DNA of 64,000 nucleotides from Gymnothorax reevesii. Lineage: Eukaryota > Chordata > Actinopteri > Anguilliformes > Muraenidae. The notes under the pieces were generated by a model. That model was not told the DNA's origin. It did no database searches and saw only the letters and a list, made by a program, of their open reading frames with translations. Of the stretch, positions 55,184 through 64,000 are shown piece by piece. The translations under genes and the position numbers were made by a program. Each line of letters opens with the position of its first letter. Within the stretch, counting starts at the first letter, position 1. The DNA is taken from positions 71,751,876 through 71,815,875 of the forward strand of contig CM056576.1 of NCBI GenBank assembly GCA_029721435.1, written 5' to 3'.

Positions 55184-55478
55184 TTATATCCCCGAACGGC
55201 GTTTCGGGTGTATTATGTTTTCGGTTCAACCGCTGTGCTGCCCTACGTGTTGAAGTGATAACTTCAGTAATATTTCAAGTAGAAATTTCAAGTATTGCAT
55301 GTAAGTACCATAAAGAGGAAGAACTGATTCAATTTTGGACAATTTACAGTTTCTAGATTGGCCACCAGGGGCAAAAAACTGAAAAAATCACTGTTTCATC
55401 ATATCTCTAGACATATTTGTCCGATTACCTCAAATCAAGTGCAAATGAAAGGTCAAGACCTGTCCAACGATGACACTG
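55184..55478 (+). mobile_element. Helentron-like element, family A copy 3 (5' fragment)
   Basis: ATTATATCCCCGAACGGCG at 55184 and the following ~290 bp match 4074-4350 (shared CATAAAGAGGAAGAACTGATTC, CACCAGGGGC, CAAATGAAAGGTCA). The AGGTCATGACCT palindrome is changed to AGGTCAAGACCT. The 3' end with hairpin and CTAG is missing. Confidence 0.75.
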
Positions 55479-55479
55479 C

Positions 55480-56189
55480 TTAAATGTGCTGTTTCTTATG
55501 TTAGAGATCAGCTTATTATTATAATTATTATTGTTTGAACATCGCTTCCTGTTTGTTTTGTATTTTGCCTTGTTTCAGTAAAGGCATAATGAAGATTTTT
55601 TTTTAATGTTTGCAGCCCTTTTTCTCGACAAAATCATGAAAATAAACTGAAATATGATGGAGTTCTAAATGCTACAAGTGTCTTGACTCAGTTGAACCAT
55701 TCCCTTCCCCTCTGTGAAGCTGCAATCTTGAATGATAAAGCCTTAAATAAACACATAAATAGCCAGATTTGGCTTATGCGTAGTCCACTCACATGCTTGT
55801 TTTTTAAAATAGGACATTAAGTGGAATTAATGTAGCCTTTTTGTACTATCAATAGTTAATTAAATGATAGCCAAGAGCTGAAAATTGGAACCCAGCAAGA
55901 TTATTTGGCAGGAGGCTGTCTGATATTCTGTTGTTTGAAAAGCCAGCAACCAAGGCAGTGTGTTAACGTATAACATCTAACAATTAGACCACAATTAACT
56001 TTGACCCATAATGTATAATTTTCATTCATTAGAGTGAGATTTTCGTGGCACAGTCGTGGCATATTCTGTCCTGGTATCATTTAAGGACAATATCAGAGTG
56101 CATTGTGTTACATGGAAATAGGGCCTAACCAGTGTTTTTTCCTTGGGCTTAGGAGCAATTTTACGCCTCACTGACCTGTTGTGAATTTA
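55480..56189. other. No recognised feature
   Basis: Short frames only; an AT-rich run near 55517-55535. Confidence 0.5.
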
Positions 56190-57670
56190 CAAATTCTGAA
56201 ATAGTTTGGACAAAGTGTAAATTGTGAATAAAATCAAAACGAAATGACTTTCAAATCACACCAGCCAGCATTTTATTCACAGTAGAACAGAGATAACAAA
56301 GCAAATGTTGAACCTGAGAAATTTTACCTTTATATCTACTAAATGAGCTCATTTCAAATTTGATGGCTGCTACTGGTCTCAAAAAAGTTGGGACAGGAGC
56401 CTGTTTACCATGGTGTAGCATCCCGTCTTCTTTTTAACACAGAGTGGAGGTGTCTGTGCATTGACAAGTTTCTTGAGTTTGGCCATTGGAATTTGATCCC
56501 ACTCTTGTTTAATGCCGGCTTCCAGCTGCTGGAGAGTTTTGGGTCTCCTTTGACAGACTTTTAATTTAATTATGCGCCAAATGCTCTCAATCGGTGAAAC
56601 ATCAGGACTACAGGCAGGCCAATTCACTTCTACTACGAAGCCATTCTGTTGTAATAGCTGCAGTATGTGGTTTTGCATTGTCCTGCTGAAAAACACAAGG
56701 CCTTCCCTGGAATAGATGTCATCTGGAGGGGAGCACATGTTGCTCTAAAACCTTAATGCCTTTCAGCATTCATGGTGTTTTTTAAAACATGTACATGTCC
56801 CACACCATATGCACTAATGCATCCCCATACCATCAGAGATGCTGGCTTTTGAACTGAACGTTGATAACAGGAGGGGTGGTCTTTCTCCTCTTTAGCCCAG
56901 AGGACACAATGCCCATGATTTCCAACACGAATGTCAAATTTGGACTCATCTGACCACAGGACACTTTGCTACAGTCCATTTTAAATGAGTCTTGGCACAC
57001 AGAACACGGCAGCACTTCTGGATCAAGCCCAACAGTGGCTTCCGTTTTGCATGATGGAGTTTTAGGTGGTATCTGTGGATGGCACAGCAAACTGTGTTTA
57101 CAGACAGTGGTTTCTTGAGGTATTCCTGGGCCCATTTAGTGATGTCAATGACAGAATCATGCTGGTGAGTGATGCAGTGGCGTCTGAGGGCCAGAAGATC
57201 ATGGGCATCCAGTAAAGGTCTTCGGCGTTGTCCCTTACGCGCAGAGATTTTTCCAGTTCCTCTGAATCTTTTGATGATATTATGCACTGTCGATGATGAG
57301 ACTTTCAAAGCCTTTGCAATTTGAGGTTGAGGAACATTGTTTTTAAACTATTTCACAATTTTTTTATGCAAGACTTCAAAGGTTGGAAGTCTTATTTGCT
57401 AAATGTTCTTTCAGCTGATTTTCTTATATATGAATAGCTTTTTCAGCCCTTTTTTGCCAGTGTCCCAACTTTTTTGAGACCTGTTGCAGCCAGAAAATTT
57501 GAAATAAGCTCATTTTTTGGATAAAAATGTATAATGTCTCATAATCAACTTTTGAAATGTTATCTATGTTCTATTGTAAAGAACATATTGGCTCATGTGA
57601 TCTGAAAGTCATTGCATTTGATTTTATTCACAGTTTACACTTTGTCCCAACTATTTTGGAAATGGGGTTG
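56190..57670 (-). pseudogene. Tc1-type element with broken transposase, minus strand
   Basis: Ends at 56190 and 57670 are inverted over about 65 bp (AATAGTTKGGACAAAGTGTAAA .. GTGAATAAAATCAAA). On the minus strand 57308-56946 encodes KVSSSTVHNIIKRFRGTGKI, then GQRRRPLLDAHDLLALRRHC and WAQEYLKKPLSVN. A shift follows; WPACSPDVSPIESIWRIIKL near 56625 and LQQLEAGIKQEWDQIPMAKL give the last catalytic Glu and the C-terminus (56738-56379). The central Asp blocks (56740-56945) are only partly readable ([28 protein letters not shown] region). It is a relative of the 47808 element but keeps more of the catalytic part. Confidence 0.9.
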
Positions 57671-59381
57671 GGAATTAAATGTTAATATTGCATTAGCCTT
57701 GAGCCATTATTCTCTTAGGGGGAGGATATGAAAAGTGTGGCAAATGAGGTTTTTCCTTTTATCACCAGGGAATACAGGTCAGTTCCCCATTTTTTTTTAA
57801 TTTCCAGAGAGGACTTGAGGTGACAAATTAACCTCAATATTCGTGTCATTTTTTTCAGTTTCGACCACCTACATTCTAAATGAGAAGCACATGTATGGTT
57901 GAGTGATAGACTGGGCTTGCAATTGATTAAAGGAGACTGGCAATGCCAGGAAGCCTGGATAACATCTGTACTCCCTTTTCTGTTCATAAAATGGGGGATG
58001 AGGCTCTGTCTAAATCCACATCTTTTTTTTCCTGCTTTAGCCCCTTGTGATACTCTGCAGTCGTATGTTAACACAATAATGCCATGCTGCCAGTGCTAAA
58101 AATAGCAATGTTCCTTCATTTTGAAATACGGTAGCTACTTTACGTGTCATTTTAGACATCACAGGAGAGCCTTTGTGCGTTATTGGAACTCTGATTTCCT
58201 AACTAAAATAAACATAATAGGAACCAGTATTTGAGCATCAAACCTTTTAACCCTTACATAAACCCCTTACATACGTTTTCATTGTTTCAAAATTTGCCCA
58301 TAGCACATCAAAGGCTTAGAAGAGACTGTCAAAGTGGGGACTATAGCAAATACAGTAATATCATGGGAATGCACGCAGTTGTTGGGACAGTGTCAAGGTC
58401 CTCTGAACTCTGTGACCACTATCCCATGAAAAAAGAGAAACCTCTTTAAACAGTTGTCCTGGTCGAAGATTCCTCAATATAATGTTTTTTGGATCACTTT
58501 AGGAAAAATCATCCATTTTTGGTGCGTTTTTACAGCTCTCTAGGTATAAAAATGGGTAAAATTTGATTAAAAATATATACCGGTGAAAAGATAAAACTAG
58601 ATTTAATGCAGTGAAAAATTTATACCTCAAGAATGTTTTTTGCAAAACGGCCTCATCTGACTTTCTTGTTTAATGACACAAAATGTGAGCAAATGCATGG
58701 GCGAAGCTCCAGATTATATTTCAACATATTTTTCATCAACCATATTAGCTCTACTTCTCATATACACAGATATCATAATTGGAGTTTCATAAATTTAATG
58801 CTTTGTCAACCTTGCCATAACAGCAGGAACAGACAGCCACAATGTATTCATGAATATATAGGCCACTCCGCACCTGTATGAAAATACAGTACTTTGCTGC
58901 ACCTATAGAGACGCACTACGTCTCATCTCTGTAAAAGTACATCGTCATGCTATATCTATACAAACATTATTCTCATGTGCATCTATGAAATAATACTCAA
59001 CTATGGTTTATTGAAACATAACATTGCTATTTTCATTGAATTTTTACTCTAGTTACCTTAAGATCAGCAAGAACATAGCATTGGGAAAAAAATCAGTAAG
59101 AGAAAGGCATGCTGACAACTTTTATCGTGTGGAAAAAAGCATAACATGACAAAACCATGTCCTTTACCTTTCGGTAAATCTGCCTTTAGCTCATAGCATA
59201 TGCTCAGTTTTATGAAAAGTAAAAGAGCAGAATTATTTTGATGTGGTACAGGGTTTATTTGTTTTTCTAGTTCATTTCAAGCAATTCCCTCACATCTTGT
59301 AATTATTTAATTATCTTTTGTTCCATTCTCATCTGCTCCTGGTCATCTCCAGCACAATGCATGATGATTGATATTAAATTC

Positions 59382-59414
<33 letters not shown>

Positions 59415-61392
59415 CTACAACCTATTGCATATTTTCTTTAAAATGTATGTGCCAGTTTCTCCTTAGATAAACAATCTTTCAATCCTGAGGAAGTTTCCTG
59501 AAGAGTGGCCCAAACAAACTTAGCAAAACTCATTGAATTTTCAATACCTGTTCCCTACTCATATTTATAGGAGCTGAAACTGACTGTTAAAAGTAAATAA
59601 ATAAAAAAACAAATAAGCTGACAAAAAATTTGTGTGAGAATTTTGAAAGAATATTGTACATGGTTAGAAGTTAGCGCCTACTTTAAAATTTGACTAATTT
59701 TCATACAAAGGTGGAATCTGTGGGAGTTCCTGCAGTTTTGGGGCGCCACTGACTCCAACCTCACTACTGTCCCTCTGTTTACTATGCGGGAAAATATTAA
59801 AGAACTCCTTGGCTGTGATTGGCCCTGGTTTTTGCACATCTTGTTTTAATGTGAGTGCGTAAAGTTGCCCAAGAGAGAATGTTTACAGTGTTTCAGAATC
59901 TTACTCTACGTGCTTCAATCCATCCACAAGTTCAGGCATGTATTGTACAAACATTCCAGTCCTGGTCATATATTTGCAAATCTAAACCTTAAAAAATCAC
60001 TATTTCTTAAAGTTTCTCTTCTATTACCACAGTCTACAGCCAAGAAAACCACGAGCAGACTTACGCCCATCTTCTAGAACAGAGTAATAGGTCTACAGGA
60101 GACTCACCCCAGAACAAGTTCTGCTGACAGGGAGTCACAGAGCTGAAGAGACTGTTGGATGCCATCACTTGTCAGTTCTATGAAGAATTGAACTCCCCCT
60201 GTGTTTTTCTCTGAACCTTTCAGATGTCCTGACCTAAGGGTAAATTCCATATCAGGGTAGCAGAAAAAAGAAATCTGATTCAACAGTCATATAATGCTAT
60301 TTCATGTCAATTATTTGTTTAGCCTCGAGTAATGAGCAAATTGTGAAAAAGGCAAAATGATAAAAAGAGCGTGCGTATGAGTGTTGGTAGGAGCAGAATA
60401 CTCAGGGTAGATGCATGTGGTTAGCGTGCAGTGCATGGAATTTTCACTTACCAACACGGTTGATCTCAAACACTGGAGCTGACCTGAGTGGATTAACCAT
60501 TTATGCGCCGCAGTTATTCATCTTTCCTCCCTGTTTCCATTCCTGCTCCTTTCCTCTTTCTGTCGTCTCCTCCTCTCTCGGCCTTGCAGAGAAAAGCTTG
60601 TGGTTGTTCTGTGGTTGTTTGCAGGGCTGAGTAAAGCACTCTTGGACTCCAGTAAGCATAGCCTTTGAGTGGCCCTTTTTCTGACCTGCGTGCTGTTACT
60701 GGAGAGGGCCTGGTCATGTGGCTGTGACGTCACAGCACAGCAGTTTGGTAGGATGGCCCCCCCATCACCCTCTCCCAACTTGGCCCATGCAGCTCTTATT
60801 TGTATCTCGGAGACTTGTAGCATGCAGTCTTCTGTCATCCACCAGGACTCAACTCCTTTTCATCTTTCTGTTTTTTAAAGAATAATTATCAGTGACTCAC
60901 CGAACCGTAACAAGGGGTTTGAAGAGTTGTGTGACTCAGTGATGAGCTAATGGGGAGTAGGTCGTCTTTCCCCATCTCTCAGTTACTCTCTTACTCACTC
61001 TAACTAGTGAATGCACTCTTTTACTCTATGTCATTCTCTGACTAACAAGCTCTCTGTCTGTCTATAGCAGTCTATTTTTCGTTCTCCGTCACATTCTTCC
61101 TCTCTCTCTTTCCTGCTCTGTCTGTGTAAGTCTAGACCTCTGGCTGTTCTGATGTTTTAATATGCCAGGGAAGTCCCAGTGTGGGGTGAGCTTTAGAAAC
61201 TCCATTGGTGTGTCCCTCCAAATTATCTGTCAATAACTTTTACTGTTGACATCTGCTGCCTATTTGACCTTCAATACTTGCTTCTCTCTCTCTCTCTCTC
61301 TCTCTCACTGTATGGCTTTTGCTATCCTGTATAACTTCTGATTGGGTGGTTTGGGCTGCTTGACAGACTGTGTGGGTGTCTCATCCTGCTAC

Positions 61393-61612
61393 TGGCTGAC
61401 AGGATAGAGGTCTTAGTTCTTCATTTGGCTGACATGGTATTTTAACCGGCAGACTGAGAGGAAGTCTCTGTGCAGAGATTGGCTGTCTCAGTTGAGATAT
61501 CTGTGCTGTAATTGGCTACTGGTATGAAGCCTCTGCTCTCTTAATGGCCGCTGATACTTTTTGTCCTAATTGGCAGACAGAACTGAGGTTTATGTCGTTT
61601 AATTGGTCAGGC
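61393..61612 (+). repeat. Degenerate ~55-60-bp tandem repeat
   Basis: Phrases TGGCTGACAGGATAGAGGTC, TTTGGCTGACATGG, GGCAGACTGAGAGGAAGTC, TTGGCTGTCTCAGTTGAGAT, TTGGCTACTGGTATGAAGCC, TGGCCGCTGATAC and TTGGCAGACAGAACTGAGGTT recur about every 30-60 bp with CTCTGTGCTGTAAT-like spacers. Diverged array. Confidence 0.7.
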
Positions 61613-61964
61613 TAAAATGAGCAGCGTGCAGCAGCTACTTCAACACTTCTGTCCTCAAACGAATTGCTCTTGTGGGCGAGCCGTGGGAAAGTTGAGCACT
61701 GAAATGTGTCTGTATCTCTCTCTCCCCCCTTATTCCTCCCTTTCTGAGTCGCTAAGTCAACCCCACTGTCGATGCGTGCATGAGTGGAAGTTATGAGACA
61801 CTGGTGGTAAGATGGAAAACTAAAACTGGAATGCATGGAATGCTGAATATACAATGTATATATATATTTTTTTAGATGCGGTTTTTTTTTTCATTCATGT
61901 CTATGGAGAAGAACTTAGTATTCGGATAATAAACAAAGTTGTCAACCATTGAATGAGAGGTGCG

Positions 61965-62095
61965 CGTGTATGTTTGTGTGTGGGTGTGTATGCGCATGCA
62001 TATGTGCATCTGTGTGTGTGTGTATGCGCATGCATAAGTGCATCTGTGTGTGTGTGTGTGTGTGTGCGCGGGCGCGCGTGTGTGTGTATGTGCAT
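61965..62095. repeat. (GT)n-rich compound microsatellite
   Basis: GTGTGT tracts broken by TATGCGCATGCAT and GGGCGCGC. The antisense frames through it encode only His/Thr repeats. Confidence 0.95.
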
Positions 62096-62309
62096 TTCTG
62101 TGCTTGTGTCTGTGAATGACTGAGAGTTTGTGATGGCTTCCAAGGGAATAGCACACATTCCTGCTGTAAATTCACCATAGGTAGATTTCAGCGACAGCCT
62201 TCATCTTCGCGGTAAATTTTAACAATTACTGCTCAAGTGCATGTCCAGTCAACAAAAACGTACCTGACCTTAAAAGTACGTAATTTGTAATTTTGTTGAC
62301 TACGGTAAC

Positions 62310-62635
62310 CATTGAAATTTTTTTTTGATTTTAATTTATTATTTTTAAAAGCTCCCAAAAGACAGGCAGTGTGTGTGCATGCGTGCACACGCGCATGTGT
62401 GGGTAAGTGTGTACGTATGTCAGAAAGAAGTTGCTGGCTGAAGAGTTCTTATTTTCTAACTTTATGCATTTTTTTTTAGAAACTGAAAGCCTACCACAGA
62501 GGCTTTATTGACTTCTATGACCATAATTTTCAGCATTTCTTGATTTTATTATATTGATTTTTGAAGCTCCTGAAAGACAGGTAGCGTGTGTGTGTGTGAG
62601 CAGTCACTGGCTGGAGAGTTTTTATTCAAAAAGAA
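62310..62635 (+). repeat. Two-copy direct repeat, period about 225 bp
   Basis: AAGCTCCCAAAAGACAGGCAG (62350) with (GT)n and TTGCTGGCTGAAGAGTTCTTATT recurs as AAGCTCCTGAAAGACAGGTAG (62565) with (GT)n and CACTGGCTGGAGAGTTTTTATT. Non-coding. Confidence 0.75.
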
Positions 62636-62671
62636 GGTGTCGTGGCACATTCAGAACCTAATATGCACTAA

Positions 62672-64000
62672 GGGGTCTATTCTCCCATTAGCGCGTAAGT
62701 CTTTTTTTACGCGCTTCGAGTTAAGCGCTTTTGAGTTACGCGTATTCTCCCCTACTCGCTTCGATCACGCCCACAGCGCTTAACTTCAGAATGTAGGCGG
62801 CCTTATGAAAGAGGTGTGACTGATCCAAAAGAGAGGCAGACTCTGTACAAAGCTCATTGATTATGGCTATCAGAAAAACATGGAAAATGGATTTTCTGAG
62901 TAACCATGAAAACGCATTTGCGGTCCATGGAAAAACGCAAACCAGACTTTAAATTTGAATATTGTCGGCCTGCTGATAAAACCTCGTATCATATCTAACT
63001 CGTATGTCCACTATTCTTACATGCAAAATTAATTAATTTATATATTTATCCATTTATATTATTATAATTATTATAATTATTTTATTTTATTTTATTTTCC
63101 TGTGAAGTTTGTCATTGTGAAGATACGAGGTTTTATATGCCGCTGTCATAGTAGGCCGTACCAATTACAAGACGTAATTCAGACATCTCTTTATTTATCC
63201 CCCGCCGGGGATAGCGGGGGATATAGCATTGGGCTCCGTCCGTACGGACACATAAAATTGCGGCGGCGGGGGATATGTTAGTAACAAACACTTGTTATTT
63301 CTTGCTCTAGCCACCATGGCATTAAAGCTATGCATACAAACAAATTGCCGCGAAAATGAAATAATAAATAATGAATTTAGCGCTTCTCAATCAGCGCAAT
63401 CAGATCATTGAAAATGTGCCCCTCCTACACCAGCCTGTTTGTTCCGTGGAAGACAGGGAAGAAGACAAAGGGAACATTCTAGTCACACAAAGACAATCAA
63501 AGACAGTTTATATGATCTCATTTAGAAATTGCGCACTTGAAAACTACTCCGATGTCAGGTTTACAACTAAAGGACATGGAAACGCTTTAACAAGGATTCT
63601 TTCCCCGCCCCGAAACCGCCTCAGCAATGACGGAATTCCATATCCATAGCCTATCATCCTATTTGATTTGAGCGACGCATTCACTTGAACTTGTGCCTAA
63701 TACTTTATTATAATCAATTATCCCATTTACTGATAATGATTCTTCCCATGTCGGCTATTCTTAAAAGGCTAAAATTGATTAACAAATGGATAGTGCTCTG
63801 GTATTTGCCAGGGTAGGGCTCAATCTAGAGTAGCCTATTTAATAATATCTTTATTCACACATTAAATTACACAGTATTACCGATGGTAAAACATTACTAG
63901 GACTCGAGTTAGTTAATACAGATATCCTCAATTAGAAAAATCAATCCCCTCACTCGTGAGAATATCACAACTTTTTAGATTATCACGAACATAAAGGGCA
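62672..64000. mobile_element. PIF/Harbinger element copy 2, cut by window end
   Basis: Begins GGGGTCTATTCTCCC after TAA (62669-62671) and matches 16567-18115 to the last base. It lacks the 205-bp hAT MITE of copy 1 and instead holds the short insertion at 63196-63296. TAA plus this end matches the right terminus of copy 1. Confidence 0.85.
63196..63296 (+). mobile_element. Helentron-like element, family B copy 2 (101 bp)
   Basis: ATCCCCCGCCG (63197-63207) is inverted at 63264-63274; then a small hairpin TGTTAGTAACA (63276-63286) and the end AACACTTGTT. Same order of parts and the same CTTGTT end as the 640-bp copy at 8147. Harbinger copy 1 shows the empty site near 17091. No duplication longer than the T-run can explain. 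Confidence 0.75.

Larger units (their letters stand above)
57671..62240. other. No gene recognised; simple repeats
   Basis: Holds (GT)n at 59382-59411, (CT)n at 61284-61307, the ~58-bp degenerate tandem array at 61393-61612 and a long (GT)n-rich tract at 61965-62095. No known domain in any frame. A CRE-like TGACGTCA lies at 60725-60732, alone not evidence of a promoter. Confidence 0.5.

Noticed and set aside
60725..60732. Promoter inferred from TGACGTCA
   Set aside because: A single 8-mer with no exon, CpG island or TATA context nearby is not enough.
61872..62178. His/Thr-repeat frames
   Set aside because: Translations of a (GT)n-rich microsatellite in three phases.

Overview
The window reads as AT-rich nuclear DNA of a ray-finned fish, probably a teleost. 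That call rests on the repeat content: an L1/Tx1-type LINE, an L2-type LINE with an (ATT)n tail, tRNA-derived SINEs, fish-style Tc1 elements with DD34E transposase, hAT, PIF/Harbinger and TTAA-type DNA elements, a BEL/Pao retrotransposon and a Ty3/Gypsy remnant. I recognise no host protein-coding exon, rRNA or functional tRNA. Every long open reading frame that could be identified belongs to a mobile element.

Layout. 1-2537: 3' part of an L1/Tx1-like LINE with its 3' UTR and poly(A). 2540-4945: a dispersed repeat (R1), split by a ~746-bp inverted-repeat element (3225-3970) and by a Helentron-like element (about 4076-4756); its second copy lies at 42000-43110 without these insertions. 4950-9190: inverted-arm element with a small antisense ORF (5030-6245), further non-autonomous repeats rich in AGGTCA half-sites (6590-7000, 7121-7485, 8147-8787) and a SINE-like tail. 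9640-10270: Tc1/mariner remnant. 12560-15168: deleted L2 LINE carrying two insertions. 15998-20953: Tc1 end fragment, then a PIF/Harbinger copy that hosts two hAT insertions with 8-bp target duplications; a second Harbinger copy begins at 62672 and runs off the window. 21840-22065 and 50450-50660: two remnants coding for part of a THAP zinc finger. 22785-25368: hAT-like element containing a 1-kb element with 18-bp terminal repeats and a long inverted repeat. 28311-36133: complete but decayed BEL/Pao element on the minus strand, with both LTRs and the 5-bp duplication CAAAC, itself inserted in an older terminal-inverted-repeat element. 37320-40655: Ty3/Gypsy remnant. 47808-48760, 51337-52960 and 56190-57670: three Tc1-type elements, the middle one nearly intact. 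53340-55085: likely solo LTR interrupted by a Tc1-type MITE. 43110-47800 and 57670-62240 are mostly single-copy-looking, with simple repeats.

The parts do not form a pathway. What links them is insertion history: paired copies inside the window give empty sites, so several insertions can be ordered in time. The observations most worth checking are two families of Helentron-like elements (sub-terminal inverted repeats, 3' hairpin, CTAG or CTTGTT end, no evident target duplication), the regular nuclear-receptor-like half-sites they carry, and the BEL element whose reverse transcriptase active-site tyrosine codon has become a stop.

All family names come from motif recognition by eye. No database search was possible, and boundaries are approximate unless target duplications are given.
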